From Paraburkholderia tagetis (GTDB taxonomy: Bacteria; Pseudomonadota; Gammaproteobacteria; Burkholderiales; Burkholderiaceae): DNA of 64,000 bases. Position 1 is the stretch's first letter; the number at the start of each line of letters is the position of its first letter. Below the pieces are notes generated by a model. The model made no database searches. It was not told where the DNA came from and worked only from the letters and a program-made list of their open reading frames with translations. Location: contig NZ_JAKLJA010000022.1 of the NCBI RefSeq assembly GCF_022213065.1, positions 62,001 through 126,000 on the forward strand. Direction: 5' to 3'. This document shows positions 54,027-62,508 of the stretch, in pieces. A program made the translations under genes and the position numbers.

Positions 54027-54905
54027 CTACGCCGCGTGGCGAGCGGTAGCACCTTCGCTGCCTCCGGCCGTCACTTCGTGAAATGCCTTCTCGCGGAGAC
54101 TGAGCGCTCCCATCTCGGCTTGCCATAGCTTCGTTTGTGCGGACGAAACCAGGACCCGACGTGCGAGCAGGTGCCGTGCAACCATCAGATGCGTACCCTC
54201 CATGCAATTGCTTCGAGCGTCGAGTTCAGTACACGCATCGTTTAACGGAATAGTGCGATAAGCGTCGGAGCTGACAGCCGATGCAATCCTGAATTTCGCG
54301 TCGCCGATAAAGCCGTATCGTGGCTCCTTGATACCCTCAAGGTCCCAACATCCGTACATCCAGTCCAACGCTTCGACACGGTCCGCGTTTAGTTCCCGCT
54401 CGGTGCTAATGTGCCATTCGATATCGCCTTGGGCCTTCCAGTATCGCCGCTCAATTTCAAGCTTCTCCACTACCCGAGGGTCATCGAGTTTCGCTGCTGG
54501 TTTAATAGCCCAGGCGAATAGCCGTCTCCCTCCCGCGTTTTCGACCACACACAGAAAATCGGTGGTCATGACCTGGATGTCCCCCGTACCCGGCTCACGT
54601 GGATGGGCAATACCTGCTTCTTCAGCAATAGTCTGCGTCCGCGCCAAATCAAGAGGAAACTGCTCCCGGATATCGGTCACCGCTTCTGCCCAATCAAGCA
54701 GTAGAAAGTGGCGGTACTCGATGTCAGAGAGTAGATGATGAACTCTCTTTGTGGTCCATCCGAACGGACGATGAACACGACCTTCACTAGGAACGTCCTG
54801 AATCGTAAGCCACGGCTTGTAGTCTGCCCCAGTCCCCGTCCCGCGTCCCTCGCGGATGTACCGTTCACGCTTCGCGCTATCGATTCCGTATCTGCGTTTA
54901 GCCAC
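54027..54905 (-). CDS. tnsA: TnsA, transposition endonuclease
   Basis: A 292-residue type II restriction-fold nuclease that cuts the 5' strands and so gives cut-and-paste transposition. Active-site residues are E63 (SDIE), D116 (MTTDF) and K135 (AIKP), matching Tn7 TnsA E63, D114 and K132. Family blocks ADYKPWLTIQDVPSEGR and KLEIERRYW are intact. GTG at 54905, eight bases after GGAGG, gives MAKRRYG, the usual TnsA start. It is the first tns gene and overlaps a small upstream frame. Confidence 0.93.
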   Translation of the reverse strand: MAKRRYGIDSAKRERYIREGRGTGTGADYKPWLTIQDVPSEGRVHRPFGWTTKRVHHLLSDIEYRHFLLLDWAEAVTDIREQFPLDLARTQTIAEEAGIAHPREPGTGDIQVMTTDFLCVVENAGGRRLFAWAIKPAAKLDDPRVVEKLEIERRYWKAQGDIEWHISTERELNADRVEALDWMYGCWDLEGIKEPRYGFIGDAKFRIASAVSSDAYRTIPLNDACTELDARSNCMEGTHLMVARHLLARRVLVSSAQTKLWQAEMGALSLREKAFHEVTAGGSEGATARHAA

Positions 54906-55182
54906 TATGCGAGCCTCCGAACTTTTGCCAGCCGTCAATGCGAGCGCTCAGCGCCGAATTCAGAGAAGCAAACCATCGTTCGACCGCCGGTTTTCCATTG
55001 AAGTGAGTGGCCATCGCGTGGCAGCTTTGCTCACATTCGAGTGGTTTCCCGATGCCTCCGAGGACCATATCCAGCGAATCGCTAAGTCTTTCGCCCTCGA
55101 CTTTATCGGATTGCGATTTCATCATGTCCTTACACGCGGTAGTTTTACGTTCCATTCCAAAATCGGGCAAGATACTCTCCAT
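54898..55182 (-). CDS. Possible small protein gene overlapping the tnsA start
   Basis: A 94-residue frame (MESILPDFGMERKTTACKDM at its N-terminus) whose TAA stop falls within the first codons of tnsA, the arrangement seen in translationally coupled genes. A shorter start is MERKTT at 55155. No known domain; there are no strong ribosome binding sites. If real it would be a transposon-encoded accessory or regulator, but it could equally be the untranslated leader of tnsA. Confidence 0.35.
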   Translation of the reverse strand: MESILPDFGMERKTTACKDMMKSQSDKVEGERLSDSLDMVLGGIGKPLECEQSCHAMATHFNGKPAVERWFASLNSALSARIDGWQKFGGSHSG

Positions 55183-55996
55183 CAATACAAATCGCGGCAT
55201 TCACAATCACATTTACGCAAGTGAGACAAAAGCCATGTTAAGCCTTAGCTCTGCGAAAACACAATGGTTGCAAAATCACTCAAAGACTGAGGCAACGCTC
55301 ACATTTCGCATTGAAAACAAACTAACCACGCGAGAGATTCATTTGAAAACATCCGGCAATTGAAAATACCAGACATATATTTATTTTGAATTCAATGGAA
55401 TATCGACTCAACAGCAATTTCAATGAGCGTTGATACTCCTTTTATAAGCCAATTTAGAATTTTTAATTCCCGAATCAACGGAGCATGCATACATCAAATA
55501 ATGTTGCATTCCCACAACGAATTTTGGTTGGATTCGGAGTAACTGGCGTATTGCGAAAGCAGCGGACCCGCTAGGACGGCATGCCCCGTTTCCGCTCGAC
55601 AGTCGTGCTGCTGCGCCAGTGATAGCGTAGGAGAAACTGATTTTCGGTGGAGACAGGTTGCCTGCGAGAAGCGTGAACTGGTTGAGCGGCACCCCACAAT
55701 CGATGCGGGCCAGAGTAGTGTTCCACTCATCGGCAATGAGCTTCGGAGACTGGCCCCCCGACTCGAAGGAGCGATTTCACCCATGAAGAAACGGGTTGCG
55801 ACTGCGGCCCGACGACAAACTTAAATTCGAGGGCTTAGCATCCCCCTTGGGGACCATTCGTCCACCGAACTCCGAAAGGCTGCTCAGGTCCGGCGGCCCC
55901 AACCAATCCGCTGCGACACGGAAAGGGGGAACCAGCGGAAGGCAGTGTTGGAGGCCGCGCCGACTGCCCGATTCGGCACAGCTCGCCGAAGCCAAC
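55183..55996. other. AT-rich transposon end region and unidentified sequence beyond it
   Basis: From 55200 to about 55516 the sequence is AT-rich, with GAAAA motifs and no gene; it probably contains the tnsA promoter and TnsB sites. Beyond 55516 GC rises. On the minus strand a frame of about 110 residues runs from about 55755 down to 55420, containing WNTTLARIDCGVPLNQFTLL, and crosses the putative transposon end. I do not recognise it. It lacks a start codon at its N-terminal end and is probably a fragment. The helicase gene ends at 55997. Confidence 0.5.
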
Positions 55997-58900
55997 TCAA
56001 ACCGGCACTACCGGACATATGCCAAGGTATGCACAACGCCCACAATGTCTTCCGGGTTTCGCGGTGCGGTCGTCGGCACCAAGACGCACAGCAGCCTTGT
56101 ACGCCCCGGTTCGTTCCAACCACTTGCTTTGTTCGACTTCGATTTCTTTCTGAGCGACCAGGGTGTGGAGAACCATCGGCCGAGAATCCCGGTCGACCAA
56201 GTCGAGCAGAAGAGGCCTCAAGGTATCTCTGGTAGCGGTTGCCCCTCGTGTCGAGAATCGAATCATGTGGTATTTCGACCCCGGCCTTTCGATAACCCAG
56301 GGCAGCTCGACTTCAATTTCACCTATTCTCGCGACGAGAGACTCGTGCAGCAGTCCGTCGTTCTTCCGCAGAATATTCAGACCCCGTTGGCAGACGATGA
56401 CAGCGTCTCGACGAAGTCCGGCATCCTTTGCTTTCGGCGGAAGTTGTTGACTCTCCCAAGCGGCAGCAAACGCATCTTTTGGCGTCGTACCGCCTTGTGC
56501 AACGACATGAAGCGTCTCCATAACTGCCCAACGCGCTCGTATCGAAACATCCGTATCCTGTTCGCGCTTGAGGCCGAGGTTATAGCGGTAGTGGTGCTGC
56601 AAAGGACAACGGATGTACGCTTCAAATTCATCCAATGAAACACGCCTCCGCAATTGTGTGCCAATTGCACCAGGCGTCGACTTGCCCACCGAAGCCACTA
56701 CGCTCCCATTGAACTTTCTGAATTGATACTTTGCGCCGCAAGCACGAAGCTGTGCCAGCCTGTCAATCGGCTTACGCACGCCGCTTTCGTAGAGCTGCAA
56801 TCGAAGCTTCGCTCGAGACAGAGCCACGTAGAAAAGGTTATTCCTCTCAATTGCTGACTCGAACGCGAACTCTTTGTCGGAGCTGCCCAACACAGCTGGG
56901 GGAACCAGATGAGTAATGGACTCAGAGGTTCCCCATGTCGGAGGTTCAGAGCCAAAAAAAGCCGGGTCCACGAAGCCCACGTGCACCGAGGTAAACTCCA
57001 GCCCTTTGCTTGCGTGTACTGTCAGCAGACGTATAGCATCCATTTCCGACGCTTCCGGCGGCAGCTCCCTGTCCGCATATGTCTCACCAATCCTTTGCCG
57101 AAGCTGCTGCCGCAACAGGAATCGAGACAGACGCGCCTGCCGTACGTCACCGTCGCCATTCCGAACCGAATATGCAAACTGCCACAGGGCAACGCGGATA
57201 GTCTGTGCGTCGAGGGAGACATCACCCGGGTGGGGAATAACAAAACGACGCTCAAGCAGCAAGTCACAGACAAATTGCCACGGATTGGTGTGGCGGTCGA
57301 AGCCAGCCAGCAGAACTCGCAAGTTCTCACTTGCTGCGGCCGCCGCCTCCGACATACCCTCAAATGTCTTTCCGCGCCAGCGACCTCTCTGCCACGTTAT
57401 ATCACCGTGGGAAAACTCGAGCAGCCGTCGAATGTCCGCCCACGGCATAAAGAAACTAGGTATGTCTGCAAGTCCAACCAGCGCGCGCGGTTCTCGCTCA
57501 CAAAGGAGTTGCATGAGACAAACTAAACGCTTCACTTCCGGCCGCTGCGCCAGTTCACCAATGTGGAGGACTGGAATCTGATGGCGACGCAGGTAAGCCG
57601 ACATAAACTCGATGTCAGCACTGCGCTTACAGAGAACTGCCTGATTCCGGAAAGCTATGCCTTTACCTTCATCGTTCTGCTTCAGTATTTCCTGAACGAT
57701 TGCTTCGGCGATGTCGACTTTCTCGACGCACGAAATCAGTTGCGGCAAAAGCGAGCTCTTGCCGTTAACTGCGTACATCTCGTCCAGCGGGAGTTCGGTC
57801 TGCAACGTGTGAACTCGGCCGGCTTCTGAGAAGAGGTCTAAAATTTCCTGCGAGCTTCTGCGGTTCGAGTCTAGTGAATACTTCCGTACACTCGAGGTAT
57901 CGCCACTTCCCTTGAAGGAATGCTCGAACTTCATGAGGCTTCGTACAGACGCACCTCGCCAGTGATGTATCGCCTGACGCACATCCCCCACAACCCATAG
58001 CGATTTTGCTCGCGCTGCGAGTTGGCGAACGAGCATCACCATCGCCTCGGTGACGTCCTGATATTCGTCTACGAGCACATGCTCGAAATGATTTGCAAAC
58101 TCTGCAACGCTATCTCTATCATCTCGAATCCGTAGCGCCGGCTTCGCAACCAGGTCGACAAAGTCGACCATTTTCGCTTCTGCGAGGACACGCTCGTGCA
58201 GTTCATACAGCGTGGCAATATCCTCGCGTTCGCGCTGAAGCTCTTCCGGGGCGGGGTCGAGTGACTTCAGTCTCTGCCTATACTCGCCTGGACTAACGAG
58301 TTCTTCTTTGAGGCGCTGGATACATTTGAGGACCGTCTGAAGCCAGTCATAAGGGTCTTCAACTCGCAGGTAATACTGCAAATCGACAACCGGCAGATTG
58401 CGCACAAGAAGCGTTACCTCGTGCAGTCTGTCCGCAACCAGCACGTCTTGGTCAAGTCCGTAATGCTGATGATATTTCCGCAGGAATTCCAAGCCAAAAG
58501 CATGGAATGTCCCCGCCCAAATGTCAGCGGCGCGCTGAATGCCCGCGACACGAAGCCTCTCAACGAGCTCGAAGGCTGCTTTATTTGTGAATGTGAGGAC
58601 CAGAATACGACTTGGGTCTACATTCTGCTGCTCAATAAGGTATTTGACTCTGTGAACCAGCGTGGTCGTCTTTCCAGTACCGGGACCGGCGACAACGTTT
58701 ACGAATCTCTCTGGGGCCTCAGCAGCTAATCTTTGGTCATCACTGGGAGCTGGCAAATTCCGAGGCGCGACCTGTGCTGCCTTTGGAAGCAATACGCCGT
58801 CAAGCATCTGCTGCCGGACCAACTCCAACGGAAGCACCAAAGCCTGCGCAATCACACGAGGCCCTTTGCCTTGACGCCACAAAGTTGCAGCGACATCTCG

Positions 58901-59326
58901 AGGCAACAGTAACTCCCGAGCGAAGACATTCGCTTGCAATTCCTGACGCTCGCGCGCACCGTACGCTTCAACCTTTATTGCTGCGGGTGTGCCTTCGCTT
59001 CCCATCAATGCTTTGAGGTCTGCGATAGTCAATTCCGGCTTGTCAGCGTCTAGCTTCCAGTGCCCTAGCTCATGAGCGACCAGGTACGAATATTCATCGT
59101 CGCTGACGGTGTTCCGAACGTAGATGAAGCATTCCTTTCTCTTCAGGACAGCACCGCCGCCACCAAGGGCAGCGAAGGCCGCAGGAACCTTCTCAATACA
59201 GAGCTCAAGCTCATCCTCGACGGACGAGAGCAGTTCAAGGCTGTTTGGCACACCTTTTGTACAGCGATTCAACAATTGCTGCCGAAGCTTGTTTGCTTCA
59301 GTGCGTGCCCGCTCGAATGGGTTCAT
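55997..59326 (-). CDS. ImmA/IrrE-type metallopeptidase - UvrD-like helicase fusion with C-terminal cysteine-cluster domain
   Basis: A 1109-residue three-part protein. Residues about 1-190 form an ImmA/IrrE-like zinc metallopeptidase: HELGH (85-89) and the third-ligand helix QELQANVFARELLLP (E129). Residues about 195-880 are an SF1A helicase: Walker A AGPGTGKTTT (213-222), motif II VLVDEYQD (417-424), WVVGDVRQAIHHWRGA, LLTVHASKGLEF and FYVALSRAK. The end resembles the Cas4/AddB group: YIRCPLQHHY plus CGRCAYLGIC would hold an Fe-S cluster, but a clear PD-(D/E)xK nuclease core is not visible. It follows the Xre-like gene by eight bp. Role in defence against foreign DNA is inference. Confidence 0.85.
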   Translation of the reverse strand: MNPFERARTEANKLRQQLLNRCTKGVPNSLELLSSVEDELELCIEKVPAAFAALGGGGAVLKRKECFIYVRNTVSDDEYSYLVAHELGHWKLDADKPELTIADLKALMGSEGTPAAIKVEAYGARERQELQANVFARELLLPRDVAATLWRQGKGPRVIAQALVLPLELVRQQMLDGVLLPKAAQVAPRNLPAPSDDQRLAAEAPERFVNVVAGPGTGKTTTLVHRVKYLIEQQNVDPSRILVLTFTNKAAFELVERLRVAGIQRAADIWAGTFHAFGLEFLRKYHQHYGLDQDVLVADRLHEVTLLVRNLPVVDLQYYLRVEDPYDWLQTVLKCIQRLKEELVSPGEYRQRLKSLDPAPEELQREREDIATLYELHERVLAEAKMVDFVDLVAKPALRIRDDRDSVAEFANHFEHVLVDEYQDVTEAMVMLVRQLAARAKSLWVVGDVRQAIHHWRGASVRSLMKFEHSFKGSGDTSSVRKYSLDSNRRSSQEILDLFSEAGRVHTLQTELPLDEMYAVNGKSSLLPQLISCVEKVDIAEAIVQEILKQNDEGKGIAFRNQAVLCKRSADIEFMSAYLRRHQIPVLHIGELAQRPEVKRLVCLMQLLCEREPRALVGLADIPSFFMPWADIRRLLEFSHGDITWQRGRWRGKTFEGMSEAAAAASENLRVLLAGFDRHTNPWQFVCDLLLERRFVIPHPGDVSLDAQTIRVALWQFAYSVRNGDGDVRQARLSRFLLRQQLRQRIGETYADRELPPEASEMDAIRLLTVHASKGLEFTSVHVGFVDPAFFGSEPPTWGTSESITHLVPPAVLGSSDKEFAFESAIERNNLFYVALSRAKLRLQLYESGVRKPIDRLAQLRACGAKYQFRKFNGSVVASVGKSTPGAIGTQLRRRVSLDEFEAYIRCPLQHHYRYNLGLKREQDTDVSIRARWAVMETLHVVAQGGTTPKDAFAAAWESQQLPPKAKDAGLRRDAVIVCQRGLNILRKNDGLLHESLVARIGEIEVELPWVIERPGSKYHMIRFSTRGATATRDTLRPLLLDLVDRDSRPMVLHTLVAQKEIEVEQSKWLERTGAYKAAVRLGADDRTAKPGRHCGRCAYLGICPVVPV

Positions 59327-59334
59327 TAGTGACG

Positions 59335-60417
59335 TTAGTCTTTGAACTTCATCAGTCTGGTAGTTTCGTCATCGGACAATGCCAATGACCTGACTGCATC
59401 TTCCCATTTTTGAGGTTCAAGGTGTACGTGTGGCTTCACGTGTTCGGATTTGAATGCCGGCACGGCAGACTCTTCAAACGATTCGGCGAGCACTTGTTTA
59501 AGTGCAATCCGGGATACGTCCAGACTCGCCGATATAGCATCAAGCAACTTTGGAGGTGTCTCGATAGTTCCAGCAAGCATCCCACTGACAAGAGGGGCAT
59601 AGCTCCCTATCCCTACCTCCACCGCCAATCGCCGCACTTTTGGTCCCTTGACTGCTGCGACAGCGGCTCGTGCCAGGACAAGTTCTGTCTCAGTGGCAGC
59701 CGATTCAGCTAGGCGCTGTTGCCGAGAGAGCGAATCAGCCATGCACATTGCAACAAGCTGCGACGAGGATTTCCCATACTCCTTGGCAGTTAGCTTCAGT
59801 CGGATAGACAAACGGCGGCTCAACCTGACCATCCATTGAACAGTGTCATCACCGTCAAGAGCAGACAATCTTGACTCATAGTTCAAGAGAAGCTTAGTGG
59901 GACTTTCGCATCGACTCCTCTTCTCAAATTCCTCAAAGCCATCCGCCACTAGTTCACGTGCGACAGCTGCAACCGAATCCCCTCGGATGTCTGCCAATTC
60001 GCCCACGGCCACTTGCAGCGCTCTCTTGCTGCTGACACCAATGGTGTCTTGGCGCTCCTTCGTACGGCTCGTTTCACTGGCGCGGTGCCGAGATTCGCTA
60101 TGCATAACTGCCTCCGTGGGCTCATTACCTTTATCGAGTATTTTTTGGTATTCAGTGTCCCAGCCTGTCTCGCTGTGTGCCTCTAGCACCCTAGAGTTGA
60201 GCGTGCTCATCATCTCCAATGCCGCCGCTTCAGCTGAGCTAGCCGACACATCGAGAACGTCCTCATTCGGAAGAGTGACGGTACACCTCACAGCCGAGTC
60301 TCGAGCATCCGTACGGAATCTTACGTTCGCAGACAAGACGCAAATCAGATGAGCCCATTGAGCAAACAAGTGGGCCGCGCGCGTGGCATCAGTTTGGGGC
60401 AGAATCTTGGCTCGCAT
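59335..60417 (-). CDS. Protein with Xre-like segment, partner of the ImmA-UvrD fusion
   Basis: A 360-residue protein, not recognised as a whole. Residues about 105-130 are charged and linker-like. Residues about 262-312 resemble an Xre-type helix-turn-helix (VEVGIGSYAPLVSGMLAGTI, then a second helix pair ending DVSRIALKQVL), which is the usual partner of ImmA/IrrE peptidases. The ATG lies about 20 bases from the expected start site of a good sigma-70 promoter. Its stop is eight bp before the fusion gene. In known Xre-ImmA pairs the peptidase cuts the Xre protein; whether this happens here is inferred. Confidence 0.6.
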   Translation of the reverse strand: MRAKILPQTDATRAAHLFAQWAHLICVLSANVRFRTDARDSAVRCTVTLPNEDVLDVSASSAEAAALEMMSTLNSRVLEAHSETGWDTEYQKILDKGNEPTEAVMHSESRHRASETSRTKERQDTIGVSSKRALQVAVGELADIRGDSVAAVARELVADGFEEFEKRSRCESPTKLLLNYESRLSALDGDDTVQWMVRLSRRLSIRLKLTAKEYGKSSSQLVAMCMADSLSRQQRLAESAATETELVLARAAVAAVKGPKVRRLAVEVGIGSYAPLVSGMLAGTIETPPKLLDAISASLDVSRIALKQVLAESFEESAVPAFKSEHVKPHVHLEPQKWEDAVRSLALSDDETTRLMKFKD

Positions 60418-60443
60418 GCTGGACAGTATGTTGGTTTGTATTT

Positions 60444-60472
60444 AGTATAAGCATGTATCAACAATATATCAA
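60444..60472 (-). promoter_or_regulatory. Sigma-70 promoter for the Xre-like / ImmA-UvrD operon
   Basis: Read leftward, TTGATA (60467-60472) and TATACT (60444-60449) are separated by exactly 17 bp; the -10 has five of six consensus bases and the -35 has four. Transcription would start near 60437, about 20 bp before the ATG. Confidence 0.75.
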
Positions 60473-60474
60473 AC

Positions 60475-61515
60475 TTGGGGGCCGCCCTGATTCACGCTGA
60501 ATTTTCCGCCGCTGTCCGAGCAGCAGTGCACCGTTGGCGTGCAGGAATGACACTTGAAGAAGCGTGCGACTGCCTCGCGGACCCCGTCAGCACCGGCGAA
60601 GAGCTGAGCAGGCTGGTTCGTGACGAGCTGGCGCGAACAGGTACGGACCTGAACGCTCTTCGGGAGCAGGCATGGACGGAGGCCTACATCCACCTGCCTA
60701 ACGCCTTCGACGTGGCGGGGCTCCCAGCGACGCCAGAAGATTTTTTGCCGCTCCCCGACGCGGAAGGCACGCTTCTCGCCCGCGCATCGTCGATTACGGC
60801 AATTGCGACGCTCGGGCTCGATACGGTTTCGTATGGTTCCGAGAACGACGGCGAGTTGTTTGTCAACCTCGTTATCATCCCCGGTGACGGTTACGTCCCG
60901 GAGAAATCACGCAGCTCGATGCATGGGCATACAGACGCGGTCAGCTTTCCGGTCCGTGGACAGTTTGATAGCGAGGAGGTCCGTATCGCACCGTCGCCGG
61001 ATTTTGTTTGCCTGTCCGGTCTACGCAACCCGACGAATGCGGCAACGACTGTAATGCCGCTTTCGCAGATTCTTCCGCAGCTTACCGAAGGCCAAATCGC
61101 TGAGTTGAAGAAGCCTCAGTTTATTATCCGGGCACAAGGAACCTTCCGAGATGGGACGCAGCGCATCCTTGGAGAGGAACACCAGGTCGACGGCGGAGAA
61201 CTGCTTTTCGACGTCAACGGCCAGCTGTGGGTCCGTTTCAGTCACAGTAGCGCAGGCGCAGACGACGAAGAGGGAGCAGCTGCAGATGCCGTCGAGGCTT
61301 TCGCAAACGCTTGCAAGACCTGTGCGACCGGCGTCGCAATCGCTCCGGGCGACATTTTGTTAGTTAACAATCGTATTGGCCTACATGGCCGAACAACTGT
61401 CGACGGTGAAGCCGGCGGCGAGTCGCGCTGGCTTTTAAGGACATACGGGCTGGATACCTCAGGTCTAAATGCGGAGCAGCGCTACGAAGACTCCGTCCAC
61501 AAGCTTTTCCCCTGA
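60475..61515 (+). CDS. Fe(II)/2-oxoglutarate-dependent oxygenase (TauD/clavaminate synthase-like)
   Basis: A protein of up to 346 residues with the double-stranded beta-helix fold of 2-oxoglutarate oxygenases. The iron triad is H152 and D154 (MHGHTDAVSF) and H304 (NNRIGLHGR), and the 2-oxoglutarate arginine is in SRWLLRTYG. The clavaminate-synthase/asparagine-oxygenase subgroup is most similar. The substrate is probably a small molecule or amino acid; there is no neighbouring biosynthetic cluster. The start is unclear: TTG 60475 has no ribosome binding site, and ATG 60547 is the next candidate. It is divergent from the helicase module. Confidence 0.78.
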   Translation: MGAALIHAEFSAAVRAAVHRWRAGMTLEEACDCLADPVSTGEELSRLVRDELARTGTDLNALREQAWTEAYIHLPNAFDVAGLPATPEDFLPLPDAEGTLLARASSITAIATLGLDTVSYGSENDGELFVNLVIIPGDGYVPEKSRSSMHGHTDAVSFPVRGQFDSEEVRIAPSPDFVCLSGLRNPTNAATTVMPLSQILPQLTEGQIAELKKPQFIIRAQGTFRDGTQRILGEEHQVDGGELLFDVNGQLWVRFSHSSAGADDEEGAAADAVEAFANACKTCATGVAIAPGDILLVNNRIGLHGRTTVDGEAGGESRWLLRTYGLDTSGLNAEQRYEDSVHKLFP

Positions 61516-61785
61516 GGGGCCTTGCGGCGATTCGCGGCTTGCGCGATTACGAGCAGCATTGACTACACGCTGCTCGATAGAATATCGAACCTCACCGCAG
61601 CGAGCCTCGAATCACGAGGCCGCGCGCGCCTTTGACGACCTCCTAACTGCGCCCTTAGAGGTGCCGACCATTCAAGGCGGAGCCGCCGAATTCAAACCGT
61701 GTCGCACGCATTCCGCCGCGCCCATTCCGTGACGGCCCGTCGATTGGAGCCGCATCAACAAGCAACTGACCCGGTTACGAGTTGT

Positions 61786-62460
61786 TCAAGCCAGCCTATT
61801 AGGATTGCAGCGTTGACCGGCGGAATCTGGGACATGGATGTATCCACCTGCGGCGTCCCCATAGGACCTCGCATGCCCAGCGACCAAGCGTCCTGCGGTC
61901 CATGCGCACAGGGCGGCGTCGATAGAGTCTATTGACCTCAACGGCAACGGATTGATGCCAACGGTCTCAAGGAGCTTTCTGCGCTCGACGAGCTTCCTTT
62001 TGGCGGAGACGGTTTCCCTGCCCAGCACAGAGCACGCGATGGCGTGAGGAAACGTCTCGAAAGTCACGCGGTTGCCCTCATATTCTCGGTCATTCAAAAG
62101 CGGATAGGCGGCGGCAAACGCGTGATAGACCAGCTCACCGCACAGCATCCAGTCGTAGAAACCGCTAGGGCTGGACTTCGCTTGCTCTTGTGTTGGCGTG
62201 GCAAAACAATGGATGTGCTGCCGCGCCAGTTCCCGCTCGGCCAAGCGGCCACTACCCGCCTCTGCCCATCTGCACGGTGCGTCTATACCGACCGCTTTCA
62301 CGTCAAACTTAAGACACTCCCGTAGCATCTCCGCCGGCGTCATACGCCTCACGTTGCTGAGGATGCTCGTGCCCCGGAGGATGACCATATGGCATCCCTT
62401 CCTTGCTCCGCCAACATCAATGCCAGCAACTGTGCCCGTCTCCACGGCATCCTCACGCAC
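61786..62460 (-). CDS. DUF429 family protein
   Basis: A 224-residue protein with the DUF429 layout: GIDVGGARKGCHMVIL at the start (RNase H-like first strand with Asp), VGIDAPCRWAE in the middle, and FYDWMLCGELVYHAF and ETFPHAIAC later. The fold is predicted nuclease-like, but the activity is unknown. It starts with GTG (62460). The gap of 270 bp to the oxygenase gene holds nothing recognisable. Confidence 0.75.
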   Translation of the reverse strand: MREDAVETGTVAGIDVGGARKGCHMVILRGTSILSNVRRMTPAEMLRECLKFDVKAVGIDAPCRWAEAGSGRLAERELARQHIHCFATPTQEQAKSSPSGFYDWMLCGELVYHAFAAAYPLLNDREYEGNRVTFETFPHAIACSVLGRETVSAKRKLVERRKLLETVGINPLPLRSIDSIDAALCAWTAGRLVAGHARSYGDAAGGYIHVPDSAGQRCNPNRLA

Positions 62461-62508
62461 GCATGCTTAGCCGGGCCGCAATCCTGCACAGCCCGTCTTG
62501 TTTCCAGC

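Larger units (their letters stand above)
48045..55516. mobile_element. Tn7-like transposon core (tnsABCD), candidate ends
   Basis: The leftward operon tnsA-tnsB-tnsC-tnsD fills this segment. Candidate termini are TGTGGCGTTACAA at 48045 and, inverted, TGTGGGAATGCAA ending at 55516. Both begin TGTGG with CAA at positions 11-13, as in Tn7. The right candidate lies in an AT-rich stretch upstream of tnsA, as in Tn7 right ends, with four GAAAA-containing motifs (about 55253, 55311, 55343, 55360). No 5-bp target duplication is visible (GCGGC against ACGAA), so the ends are provisional and a larger element is possible. No cargo lies between the ends, and no cas genes are present. Confidence 0.6.

Noticed and set aside
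48357..55182. CRISPR-associated transposon (CAST)
   Set aside because: TniQ, TnsC and TnsB are present, but there is no Cas gene and no CRISPR array in the window; the TniQ protein has a long TnsD-type C-terminus expected for protein-guided site choice.
55997..59326. Plain Gabija-type GajB helicase
   Set aside because: GajB proteins are much shorter, lack an ImmA/IrrE peptidase domain and are paired with an OLD-type nuclease GajA, which is absent here.
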